From: Runella slithyformis DSM 19594
GTDB lineage: Bacteria > Bacteroidota > Bacteroidia > Cytophagales > Spirosomataceae
Length of the DNA stretch: 64,000 nucleotides
Direction: 5' to 3'
Assembly (NCBI RefSeq): GCF_000218895.1
Contig: NC_015703.1
Span: 6,399,001-6,463,000, forward strand
Position 1 is the first letter of the stretch. The number at the start of each line of letters is the position of its first letter. The position numbers and the translations under genes were made by a program. Below are positions 26,600 to 34,946 of the stretch, piece after piece. The notes under the pieces were generated by a model. It was given only the letters and a program-made list of their open reading frames with translations. It made no database searches and was not told the DNA's origin.

Positions 26600-27274
26600 G
26601 TGAAACCAAAACTTTATCTGGTCCCTACGCCCATCGGCAACTTAGAAGATATAACTCTCCGCGCCATCAATATGTTGAAAAATGTAGATGTTGTTTTGGC
26701 AGAGGACACTCGCACCTCAGGACATTTGCTCAAACATTTAGGAATAAGTAAACCCTTGCAGAGCTATCATATCCATAATGAGCATCAAACGGTGCAGCGC
26801 ATCATTCAGCGAATTCTGAAAGGCGAAACCATGGCGCTGGTCTCTGACGCAGGCACCCCGGCCGTGTCTGACCCGGGCTTTTTACTGGTCCGCGAATGCC
26901 TTAAAAACGGCATCGACATCGAATGCCTGCCGGGCCCTACAGCCTTTATTCCCGCCTTGGTCAACTCCGGTCTGCCCACCGACCGATTTACGTTTGAAGG
27001 TTTTTTGCCGCACAAAAAGGGCCGTCAGACACGCCTGATCGAACTGAAAGAAGAAGAGCGAACGATGATCTTTTATGAATCACCGCACCGCCTGCTGAAA
27101 TCACTGGAACAATTTGCGGAATATTTCGGGGCCGACCGTCAGGCGTCGGTTTCTCGGGAATTGACAAAGCTCTTTGAAGAGACTATTCGTGGGACTTTAA
27201 CGGAAATTATTGCTTATTTTGCCGAAAAAACAATCAAAGGTGAAATCGTTATCATTGTTGCGGGAAAACCATAA
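26600..27274 (+). CDS. rsmI: 16S rRNA (cytidine1402-2'-O)-methyltransferase
   Basis: A 224-residue tetrapyrrole-methylase-fold enzyme. It has the family N-terminus LVPTPIGNLEDITLRA, the AEDTRTSGHLLKHLGI motif, ALVSDAGTPAVSDPG for SAM binding and FIPALVNSGLPTDRFTFEGFLP. RsmI uses SAM to methylate the 2'-OH of C1402 in the decoding centre. It is shorter than the E. coli enzyme (286 residues) and lacks its C-terminal extension, which is usual in this phylum. It begins a plus-strand series, and a hairpin follows its stop. Confidence 0.96.
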   Translation: MKPKLYLVPTPIGNLEDITLRAINMLKNVDVVLAEDTRTSGHLLKHLGISKPLQSYHIHNEHQTVQRIIQRILKGETMALVSDAGTPAVSDPGFLLVRECLKNGIDIECLPGPTAFIPALVNSGLPTDRFTFEGFLPHKKGRQTRLIELKEEERTMIFYESPHRLLKSLEQFAEYFGADRQASVSRELTKLFEETIRGTLTEIIAYFAEKTIKGEIVIIVAGKP

Positions 27275-27282
27275 AACCGTAG

Positions 27283-27303
27283 GGGCAGGCCTTGCGTCTG
27301 CCC
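27283..27303. repeat. Dispersed hairpin GGGCAG-N9-CTGCCC, copy 2 (terminator-like)
   Basis: GGGCAG-GCCTTGCGT-CTGCCC followed by TTTTT, nine bases after the rsmI stop. It is the reverse-complement relative of the element at 5483-5503. With its T run it probably ends the rsmI transcript. Confidence 0.65.
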
Positions 27304-27359
27304 TTTTTAAGTCTGCACAAGCCCTTGCATCTGTTCATATTGCATCTGCCCAAAATCAT

Positions 27360-28601
27360 ATGTTCATAAATCGTTTTACCTTAACTTGCAGGCATTTGGC
27401 TGTCAAAATAACCTCCTGCCTGAGTATATTTTACTTTATCTTCTTCACTCTTCACTCTCCACTCTATGCCCAATCTCTGAGCCCGGACGCCAAGGTAAGT
27501 CTTATTACCATTGCTCCGGGGAGCAGTGTGTTTGAAGGAAGCGGCTTCGGACACAGCTCGCTTTGGGTATATGACCCACTGAACGGCATCAGCAAAAATT
27601 ACAATTACGGAACCTTCACGTTTCAGACAGGCAACTTCCTGTTAAAATTTGTGCAGGGGACTCTTCCTTATACGCTGTCAGTAGCGCCGATGGAATACGT
27701 GGTGCCTCACTACGAAGCCGAACGGCGAGACATGACCGAGCAGGTGCTGAATTTATCCCAAAATCAAAAACAGCGTTTGTATGATTTTTTGGAAAACAAC
27801 GCTCTTCCCGAAAACCGTGAATACAAGTACCGTTTCTTTTTTGACAACTGCTCCAGTCGCATTCGAGATGTGCTCCAAGTAGCTTGCGGCGACAGCTTGG
27901 TGTACTATAACAAACCCATTGACGGCGAAGCCAAAAGTTTTCGTCAGTGGATGAATGAATACCTGGTGCATAAGCCCTGGGAGAAATTTTTAATGAATTT
28001 AGGAATAGGTCTTCCTTCCGACGCCATTGCCACTCCCCAACAGGAGATGTATCTTCCCTACAACCTCATGCACCATTTTGACAAAGCTACTCTGGGAGGC
28101 CGACCGCTGGTACGCATTACCCAACCGCTGGTGACGACCAACTTTTCCCACCGGGAGCAGCCCTCACAACCGTGGTGGCTGAGTCCAACGATGTTGTTTG
28201 GCCTTCTGACAGCCTTTGTTGTTTGGAAAACGCAGCGACAGCAAAAACAGGCGAAAATCTCCCTGATCTTCGATAAGGTGTTTTTCCCCATCATTGGCTT
28301 GGCCGGTTGGATTCTATTCGGTCTTGCCACGGCCACCGACCACGGCGTGACGGAATGGAATCTCCATCTGTTGTGGGCCCTTCCGCTGTATTTCCCGTTG
28401 GCCTTCTTTCTGACCGGCAAAAAACAGGCGGGTTGGATGCAAAAATTTATAACGTTGAGCCTTGGCTTACTGATTGCCTATGTATTGGTTGTGACTGTTG
28501 GCAGCCTATTCAAAGGTATTTTCATCGGTTTGCCTTTAGAGGCCTGGCTGCTTATTTTCTGCCTTTTTTATCGTTTATGGTTTCTTCGCAAACGGGTTTA
28601 A
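27360..28601 (+). CDS. DUF4105 membrane protein
   Basis: I start at 27360; an open frame from 27210 would overlap rsmI and cross the repeat. The 413-residue product has a signal or first membrane segment (IFYFIFFTLHSPLYAQS). Residues about 40-235 are a DUF4105 domain: SVFEGSGFGHSSLWVYDP with a conserved His, YNYGTFTF, and FFFDNCSSRIRDVL with the conserved Asp-Asn-Cys. The last 150 residues hold about five membrane helices separated by basic loops. The DNC and GH-S motifs suggest an envelope hydrolase related to NlpC/P60-like lipid or peptide enzymes, but no activity is known. It ends 60 bases before the inositol-monophosphatase-like gene. Confidence 0.87.
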   Translation: MFINRFTLTCRHLAVKITSCLSIFYFIFFTLHSPLYAQSLSPDAKVSLITIAPGSSVFEGSGFGHSSLWVYDPLNGISKNYNYGTFTFQTGNFLLKFVQGTLPYTLSVAPMEYVVPHYEAERRDMTEQVLNLSQNQKQRLYDFLENNALPENREYKYRFFFDNCSSRIRDVLQVACGDSLVYYNKPIDGEAKSFRQWMNEYLVHKPWEKFLMNLGIGLPSDAIATPQQEMYLPYNLMHHFDKATLGGRPLVRITQPLVTTNFSHREQPSQPWWLSPTMLFGLLTAFVVWKTQRQQKQAKISLIFDKVFFPIIGLAGWILFGLATATDHGVTEWNLHLLWALPLYFPLAFFLTGKKQAGWMQKFITLSLGLLIAYVLVVTVGSLFKGIFIGLPLEAWLLIFCLFYRLWFLRKRV

Positions 28602-28661
28602 GCTATGCCAAGCTATCAATCTTAAAATGCGAACGATATAGAAAAATTAAAATGAACATAT

Positions 28662-29510
28662 ATGCACCTCGAACTCATTACGCACCAAACCATAGAGATC
28701 GTCCGTGAAGCGGGAGCGTTCATCAAGCATGAAGCTGCCAAATTTGACCGCTCGCTGACCGAATACAAGGCCGCCAATAACCTTGTATCGTACGTTGACA
28801 AAGAAACCGAAAAACTGCTGGTAACGGGCCTGCGCCAAATTTTGCCCGAAGCGGGCTTTATCACCGAAGAAGGCACCGCCGGCGAAGAATCCAACCCCGA
28901 CGAACTGTATTGGATCATTGATCCGCTCGACGGCACGGCCAATTTCATCCACAGCCTGCCCGTGTACTGCGTCAGTGTAGGGTTGGTAAAGAATAATATC
29001 CCCATTGCGGGCGTCATTTACCATTTAGGCACCGAAGAGCTGTTCTTCGGCTGGCAGGGCGGCGGTGCGTGGTCCGTAAGTTTACGGTACATGCTTAACG
29101 GTTTAGCGTTAGACAGCACTTTTCTCCAGGGCGCCACCCGTCTGAAGGTTTCGTCCGCCACTACCCTCAGCGACAGCCTTTTAGCAACAGGCTTCCCGTA
29201 TTATAAGTTTGAAAAACAGGAACAATACCTCAAAGTACTCGAAACGCTCATGCAAAGCTGCCACGGGCTGCGCCGCATGGGCGCGGCAGCCATCGACCTG
29301 GCCTACGTAGCGGCGGGTCGTTTTGAAGCCTTCTATGAATACAATCTCAACTCATGGGACATGGCCGCCGGAGCACTCCTTATTTTGGAAGCGGGCGGGC
29401 AGATCACCGATTTTTCGGGCGGACAGGAATGGCTGTTTGGCGGTGATGTTATTGCCGGCTGTGCTGCCCAAACAGAACTGCTGGAAGTGATCAAACATCA
29501 TTGGGCATAA
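28662..29510 (+). CDS. Inositol monophosphatase family protein
   Basis: A 282-residue cytoplasmic enzyme of the Mg-dependent, lithium-sensitive phosphatase superfamily. Metal ligands are visible in FITEEGTAGEE (Glu), WIIDPLDGTANF (two Asp) and the late WDMAAGALLILEAGG (Asp). Closest in style to SuhB/inositol-1-monophosphatase; related members dephosphorylate 3'-phosphoadenosine 5'-phosphate, fructose-1,6-bisphosphate or histidinol phosphate, so the substrate is not settled. It is 60 bases after the DUF4105 gene and ends in a good terminator. Confidence 0.92.
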   Translation: MHLELITHQTIEIVREAGAFIKHEAAKFDRSLTEYKAANNLVSYVDKETEKLLVTGLRQILPEAGFITEEGTAGEESNPDELYWIIDPLDGTANFIHSLPVYCVSVGLVKNNIPIAGVIYHLGTEELFFGWQGGGAWSVSLRYMLNGLALDSTFLQGATRLKVSSATTLSDSLLATGFPYYKFEKQEQYLKVLETLMQSCHGLRRMGAAAIDLAYVAAGRFEAFYEYNLNSWDMAAGALLILEAGGQITDFSGGQEWLFGGDVIAGCAAQTELLEVIKHHWA

Positions 29511-29518
29511 CAGATCAG

Positions 29519-29549
29519 GACTTTCCGGGCTAATAAAACCCGGAAAGTC
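29519..29549 (+). terminator. Terminator after the inositol-monophosphatase-like gene
   Basis: GACTTTCCGGG (29519-29529) pairs with CCCGGAAAGTC (29539-29549), loop of 9, followed by TTTTC. It lies eight bases after the stop. Confidence 0.9.
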
Positions 29550-29644
29550 TTTTCATTTCAGCTCATCCCTATATTTTCAAGTCTCTCAAAGGTAAGTATC
29601 CGTAAGACAGGGCTTTCAGTAGGTAACTGTTAACCGGTACCAAC

Positions 29645-31405
29645 ATGAAAGCCCTTCTCTATTTTTTATTCTTTCCTCTTTTCCTGTATCCTTTCTCCCT
29701 CGTTTCGCAAACGCCTGAAGAATACCCCGTGCATCCCGATGCGCAGGTCAAAGAAGGCGTGCCGAAAGGAGAAGTTCTGAAGTTCACGTTTGAGAATTCC
29801 GCCATTTTTCCGGGTACGTGGCGCGAATATTGGGTTTATGTACCGGCCCAATACGACGCCTCCCAACCCGCCTGCGTGTATATAAACCAAGACGGTGTTC
29901 AGTGGCAGGCCCCGACGGTATTTGATAATTTGATCCATCAAAAAGTGATGCCCGTCACGATCGGCGTGTTTATCATGCACGGACGTGTAAAAGCAGCCAA
30001 GCCTGATGAAGCCCTCGACCGCTTCAACCGCAGTTTTGAATACGACGGTTTGGGAGACAATTACGCCCGTTTTTTGTTGGAAGAACTTCTGCCCGATGTT
30101 GAAAAAAAGAAGACCACCGACGGTCGCGCGATTCGACTTTCCAAAAACGGCAACGACCGCGCCATCGGAGGCTCCAGCAGCGGCGCGGTATGCGCTTTTA
30201 CGGCCGCCTGGGAGCGGCCCGATGCCTTTAGCCGAGTCTTCAGTGCCATCGGTACGTATGTAGGTTTGCGTGGAGCCGACCGCTATCATACGCTTTTACG
30301 CAAATACGAACCCAAGCCTTTACGCATTTTTTTACAGGACGGCACCAACGACCTCAATATCTACGCCGGCGACTGGTGGATGGCCAACCAAACCATGGAA
30401 CAGGCGCTGCAATTTTCGGGCTATGAAGTAGCACACGTTTGGGGAGAAGGAGGACACAACGGAAAACACGGCACCGCTATTTTTGCCGACGCCATGCGGT
30501 ATGTATGGAAAGACTGGCCGCAGCCCGTCAAAACAGGTGCTACCAAAAACCCTATGCTCAACGATATTCTGCTGCCCAATGAGAGCTGGCAGCTCGTGGG
30601 CGAAGGTTATCGTTTTTCAGAAGGCCCGGCCTCCAATGCAAAAGGAGAGGTCTTTTTTGACGATGGACCGGCCGGAAACATTTGGAAAGTGGGGGTCGAT
30701 GGAAAAGTAAAACGGTTTGCCGAAAATTCAGGCAATGTGTACGGACAGGCCTTTGCCCCCAACGGCGACCTCTACGCCACTGCCATGACGGCCCAAAAGG
30801 TAAACCGGTACAAACCCGACGGCAAATCCGCCATGATCACCGAAGGCTTCGCGGGGAATGACATCGTCGTGGCCAACAACGGCAATGCCTACGTGACCAA
30901 CCCTTCGTCTGATGCAAACGTGTTGAGTAAGGTATGGCTGATCAGGCCCAATGGCGAAAAAGCGGAAGTGGATACCGGACTGCGCTTTGCTAACGGTGTG
31001 ACACTCTCTCCCGACCAAACACTGCTTTATGTGGCGGATACGCGTTCGCATTGGGTCTACAGTTATTCCATTCTTGAAGATGGAACGTTGGCCAACAAAC
31101 AAAAATATTACTGGATCCACGCGCCGGATACCGCCGATGATGCGCAGGCCGACGGACTCAAAACCGACCGCGACGGGCGGCTGTACGTGGCGACGCGCAT
31201 GGGCATTCAGGTCTGTGACCAGGCCGGTCGTGTAAATGCCATCATTCCGACCCCCAACGAAAAGGTATCCAATATCTGCTTTGGCGGAGAAAATTTTGAT
31301 ATTCTTTATGCCACCTGCGGCGATAAAGTGTACAAACGTAAAGTGAAGGTAAAGGGCGCCAATGCGTGGGATAAGCCCACTAAACCCACCGCGCCGAGGC
31401 TGTAA
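29645..31405 (+). CDS. Secreted fusion of a D-type esterase and an SMP-30/gluconolactonase-like propeller
   Basis: A 586-residue exported protein; the signal peptide is MKALLYFLFFPLFLYPFSL... cleaved near SQT. Residues about 40-290 are an alpha/beta-hydrolase of the enterochelin-esterase type: nucleophile motif GGSSSGAVCAF, a later EGGHNGKHG with the His. Residues about 305-575 are a six-bladed propeller of the SMP-30/gluconolactonase group: EGPASNAKGEVFFDDGPAGNIWKV, ANGVTLSPDQTLLYVADT and PDTADDAQADGLKTDRDGRLYVAT carry the metal-binding Glu, Asn and Asp positions. The two are usually separate proteins, so this single chain would hydrolyse an ester and a lactone in sequence. The substrate is unknown. 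It has no obvious partner nearby. Confidence 0.88.
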   Translation: MKALLYFLFFPLFLYPFSLVSQTPEEYPVHPDAQVKEGVPKGEVLKFTFENSAIFPGTWREYWVYVPAQYDASQPACVYINQDGVQWQAPTVFDNLIHQKVMPVTIGVFIMHGRVKAAKPDEALDRFNRSFEYDGLGDNYARFLLEELLPDVEKKKTTDGRAIRLSKNGNDRAIGGSSSGAVCAFTAAWERPDAFSRVFSAIGTYVGLRGADRYHTLLRKYEPKPLRIFLQDGTNDLNIYAGDWWMANQTMEQALQFSGYEVAHVWGEGGHNGKHGTAIFADAMRYVWKDWPQPVKTGATKNPMLNDILLPNESWQLVGEGYRFSEGPASNAKGEVFFDDGPAGNIWKVGVDGKVKRFAENSGNVYGQAFAPNGDLYATAMTAQKVNRYKPDGKSAMITEGFAGNDIVVANNGNAYVTNPSSDANVLSKVWLIRPNGEKAEVDTGLRFANGVTLSPDQTLLYVADTRSHWVYSYSILEDGTLANKQKYYWIHAPDTADDAQADGLKTDRDGRLYVATRMGIQVCDQAGRVNAIIPTPNEKVSNICFGGENFDILYATCGDKVYKRKVKVKGANAWDKPTKPTAPRL

Positions 31406-31617
31406 TTCTTTCTCCGATCCGGCGACCGGGCTTAAACCGCAAAGAACACAAAGATTTGCACAAAGTGCTCAGAGTAAAAACGATTTTTATTTCTTTGAGC
31501 GCGTCTTTGTATTTATTTTACTTACGGCTGCTGTTACAAGTGTTTGTGACGGGATTGACCCATTTACGAAGGCTTTTTTGTAATATTGCCTTCCCTTTCA
31601 AAAACCTGAAATCCTTT

Positions 31618-32694
31618 ATGAAATTTAAAATTTCCGATAAAACCGTTTTTGCCTGGCACAGTTGGCTGGGTCTGATTGTAGGCCTGTTTTCATTGTTCTT
31701 AAGTATCACCGGCATTCTGCTGTTGTTTAGTGACGAAATAGATGCGGCCCTTTCGCCGGAATTGCTCAACGTTCAACCTGCTCCCAAAAGATTCCCGGCC
31801 GACTCTATGCTTTCAACCTTGCAGCATACGTATCCGCAGGCAGTGCTTATTGAAACCCATTTAAACACTTCTCATCCCGGCCGTGCCGTCGTAACGGAAC
31901 TCATCCTTGACGGTGAGTCACAGTTAGTATACTGGAATCCTTATACCAATCAACTCAACGGCCTCCGTAAAAAGGAAGACGTATGGAAGAACTCCATTCT
32001 TGAATGGCACGAAGAACTTACCGCAGGTGACGTTGGGCATGTGTTCCTGTTTATTGTGGGTCTGGCACTGCTGGGCTCCGTACTGACGGGCGTATGGTAT
32101 TATCGAAAATCGCTGTTGAAGGTTTTTACAGTAGGTGTCAGACGCAAAAATACGTACCTGTTCAATGCCGACCTGCACAAGTTAACGGGCGTGATCAGCT
32201 GCCTGTTTTTAGTACTGATGGCAGGGACCGGCACTTTTTTTCATTGGGAAAAAATAGAACGAATGATGGGCGAAGAAGGCGAGCAACCGCGTGAGGTCAA
32301 AGCTGACTTTTCGGCTCCCGTTCTCTCTAAAGTCAAGTTTTCTCTCGACGGGCTTCTCCGTGATGCCGCCCAAAATGTACCGGACTTTCTTCCGGAACAT
32401 ATACAGTATCCGCGCACAGAAGCCTCCGTTGTTGTTTCAGGCACTCATTCGAAAAGCATTCGCCTGTTGGGTGAATTTAACACACGTGTTGTGTTCGACA
32501 CCGGTTCATCCCAGTTCAAAGAAGTTATCCATCAGGAGGATGGAGATATGGAACAAATGATGGAAAAATCGTTTGAACAGCTTCACTATGGCCAATATGG
32601 CGGCTTGTGGAGTAAGATCATCTATGCACTGGGCGGCTTATGTTTATCGGCACTTTCCCTAACGGGTTTTGTTATTTGGCTGAAAAAGAAATGA
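31618..32694 (+). CDS. PepSY-associated membrane protein (PiuB-like)
   Basis: The frame is open from 31456, but the ATG at 31618 opens the normal family N-terminus (MKFKISDKTVFAWHSWLGLIVGLFSLF), giving 358 residues. It has four membrane helices, at about residues 14-36, 138-160, 190-210 and 328-352, and two PepSY-like periplasmic segments between them. HSWLGLIVG, HEELTAGDVGH and LHKLTGVISC are the His-bearing helices found in relatives that reduce or handle siderophore-bound iron. That role is inferred. A possible -7 element TAATATTG lies about 40 bases upstream. It converges on the haem-motif gene with only three bases between the stops. Confidence 0.88.
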   Translation: MKFKISDKTVFAWHSWLGLIVGLFSLFLSITGILLLFSDEIDAALSPELLNVQPAPKRFPADSMLSTLQHTYPQAVLIETHLNTSHPGRAVVTELILDGESQLVYWNPYTNQLNGLRKKEDVWKNSILEWHEELTAGDVGHVFLFIVGLALLGSVLTGVWYYRKSLLKVFTVGVRRKNTYLFNADLHKLTGVISCLFLVLMAGTGTFFHWEKIERMMGEEGEQPREVKADFSAPVLSKVKFSLDGLLRDAAQNVPDFLPEHIQYPRTEASVVVSGTHSKSIRLLGEFNTRVVFDTGSSQFKEVIHQEDGDMEQMMEKSFEQLHYGQYGGLWSKIIYALGGLCLSALSLTGFVIWLKKK

Positions 32695-32697
32695 GTA

Positions 32698-34866
32698 CTA
32701 ATTGAAAAACATCTCATCGACCAACAATAACGCCGGCTTTCCTTTGCCTCCGTGCCATTCGGGCATTTGGGACAACGGTTTGGCGACGATTTTGAGGTAT
32801 GAAACGGTTTGCGGTTTAAACTTCCCTCCCACCGCCTGCAATATGTGCGTTCGGTACTTGGTTGGGATAGTAGGTTTGATGATTGCGATTTTTTTCAATT
32901 GATCGGGTGAATTTCCGCCCCATACTTCAATGGATTCCGGCGGAAAAATGCCCGTTTCGGTTTCTTCCATGATACGTAATTCCACCGACGAAAGCAAAAT
33001 CGGTCTTTTGAATTCTGCCATCAGGGCCAGATCATTGTTTCGTACACCCAGCCAGTTATTGGCCCATGCAGGGCTGTTGGCATTGAACGTACCCAATTTT
33101 CCGTCAAAGAATGATTTGGCTCCTTCGGCCTGATGCACGCGATTGAGGGGTAAAAGCAGACGCACGCTGTCGGGCACATAGGTTCTTTTGAAAAAATCAA
33201 ACGCCACTGCATCGCTGCCAAACCAGCCTTCTTTGTAGGCTTTGGCGCGGATGTTGGTACTTGCCTTTATGAGTGTTTGGTTGGTAAACAGCAGCGATTT
33301 AATACTGTCGGGCTCTGTTCCATCCGTGGTGTAGCGAATCTGTACTCCTTTGACGGGGTGCGCCAACTGTACCAACAGCGGCTCATTAAAAATCGTCAAT
33401 TTGTTTTTTACCTGCGGTGGATTCAGTTTGATCGGATTTTTTCCATCATCCTTAAACCCTTCAATGAATCGAATCTGAGGATACGTTTTTTGGAGTTGTT
33501 TGATCTCTCCATCCGTCAGGCCGGTGTTCCAGACCACGAGGGTATTGAGGCTTTTAAAATCGGGCAGTACCGCCTGTAATTCCTTCACGGTTACCTTTGT
33601 TCCTGAAATCGACAGGTTTTTCAATTGTTTCAATCCTGTCAATTCCTTCAGTCCTTTACCGGTAATATCGGTAAAATTCAAGTCCAGTTTTTGCAGGTTT
33701 TCAAAAGCCGTAATTTGAGAAAGATCCGCATCTTTGACGGGCATTTTGGCCAGATTCAAAAACACCACCTGCTCTTTTATCTCTTTTAACTCCTTGATTT
33801 TTTCCGAAGTAAACGCCGTTTTATTAAAGAAATTAACCGCTAATGCCGGCGATTCGCGCGCCAGAGGGGCTATGCTCCGAAACTCGGTCGTCAGCTTCTG
33901 AATGGTCTCTTCGTCGGCCGCCGCAAAATCAAAATTTTCTTCTTCCTGCCGAACAGGTGACAGAAAAGTGGCGGCAATGAGTCTGAGCGAATCGTTGAGC
34001 GGCAAATCGATCACCTTTTTCGTAAAATCCGCTTTGGCTTTTATCCACAGGGATAATAACGCAATTTCCTGCGGATTGAGTTGAGATTTCCCGATGGGTG
34101 GCATGTGTTTCTTATCTTCCGAGGGCAGGTGAATGCGTTGCAGCAACAGACTGATCTCGGGTTGACCCGCCACAAACAGTTTTCCCGTTTTTCCGCCCTT
34201 CAGAATGGATTGAACATCGGTCAGCATCAGTTCCCCTTTAAGCTTATCAGGGTTATGGCAACTGACACATTTTTGTTCGAAAATGGGTTGGATGACATCC
34301 TTAAAAACGATGGCATCCTCCAACGGAACGGGCTCAGATTTGAGGATTGGACCCGTAATAAAATCGTCGCCGTGCGTCAAAACGGAGCCGTAATGCCCGG
34401 CCACGACGATAAACAACGCAGTAACCAACGCCAACCCTTTGGCCACGGGAGCTTGGTACCACGTCAGGGGTCGACACCAGTAACCGATAGCGGCCAAAAA
34501 GAAAGCGGCAATTCCGGTCCATTTATGCCACGGCAATGTTTCCCCTTCATAGCCGGGCTCTTTGGCTAAAAACAGCCCCATAATAACTGTCAGGGCTGCC
34601 AACAAAGCCCCAATAAGCCAAAAGTTGGTCAAAAAGGTACGGTAAAAAGCATTGGCGGCATTGGAGGGGTTGAACCGAAAAAATTCCATTCCCAATGCCA
34701 ACAGCAGCAGAACGATGGGAAAGTGAAGAAACAGTGGGTGCATGCGTCCCACGGATTGCAGCCACACAGGCACCGCCAGTTTGCTTTCAAACAGCACTAA
34801 AAAAAGGATAAAAATCGCGGAAACGATCAATGCCTGCTCGGCAATGGCTTGGAACTTTCTATTCAT
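32698..34866 (-). CDS. Membrane-anchored haem-motif protein with LRR-like, chitobiase-C-like and discoidin-like regions
   Basis: A 722-residue protein. Residues about 10-165 hold five membrane helices of a DUF2231-like domain with conserved His (GRMHPLFLHFPIV, AGHYGSVLTHGDD). Residues about 185-285 are a planctomycete-type cytochrome C domain with CVSCH (200-204) and a possible distal Met in HMPPIGK. Residues about 355-470 have leucine-rich repeats (LQKLDLNFTDITGKGLKELT, LKNLSISGTKV). Residues about 480-550 resemble the chitobiase C-terminal domain (GVQIRYTTDGTEPDS), and the last 165 residues a discoidin/F5-8C-like beta-sandwich. The mix suggests an envelope protein that binds a carbohydrate and carries a haem. 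It is the last gene of the minus-strand block starting with SusC. Confidence 0.85.
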   Translation of the reverse strand: MNRKFQAIAEQALIVSAIFILFLVLFESKLAVPVWLQSVGRMHPLFLHFPIVLLLLALGMEFFRFNPSNAANAFYRTFLTNFWLIGALLAALTVIMGLFLAKEPGYEGETLPWHKWTGIAAFFLAAIGYWCRPLTWYQAPVAKGLALVTALFIVVAGHYGSVLTHGDDFITGPILKSEPVPLEDAIVFKDVIQPIFEQKCVSCHNPDKLKGELMLTDVQSILKGGKTGKLFVAGQPEISLLLQRIHLPSEDKKHMPPIGKSQLNPQEIALLSLWIKAKADFTKKVIDLPLNDSLRLIAATFLSPVRQEEENFDFAAADEETIQKLTTEFRSIAPLARESPALAVNFFNKTAFTSEKIKELKEIKEQVVFLNLAKMPVKDADLSQITAFENLQKLDLNFTDITGKGLKELTGLKQLKNLSISGTKVTVKELQAVLPDFKSLNTLVVWNTGLTDGEIKQLQKTYPQIRFIEGFKDDGKNPIKLNPPQVKNKLTIFNEPLLVQLAHPVKGVQIRYTTDGTEPDSIKSLLFTNQTLIKASTNIRAKAYKEGWFGSDAVAFDFFKRTYVPDSVRLLLPLNRVHQAEGAKSFFDGKLGTFNANSPAWANNWLGVRNNDLALMAEFKRPILLSSVELRIMEETETGIFPPESIEVWGGNSPDQLKKIAIIKPTIPTKYRTHILQAVGGKFKPQTVSYLKIVAKPLSQMPEWHGGKGKPALLLVDEMFFN

Positions 34867-34910
34867 CTACTCCTAAAATCTACAATTTTTGCCGTTGTTG
34901 GTACAAAGCC

Positions 34911-34937
34911 GTTGTTGGTGTTTTTTGCACCAACAAC
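34911..34937. repeat. Hairpin related to the 77-bp repeat family
   Basis: GTTGTTGGTG-TTTTTTG-CACCAACAAC is a perfect 10-base stem between the DUF1501 gene and the haem-motif gene. The same TTGGTG-loop of T-CACCAA core forms the second hairpin of the repeats at 40247-40545 and 58395-58465. It lies about 45 bases upstream of the start of the 722-residue protein gene. Confidence 0.6.
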
Positions 34938-34946
34938 CACCTGTGC

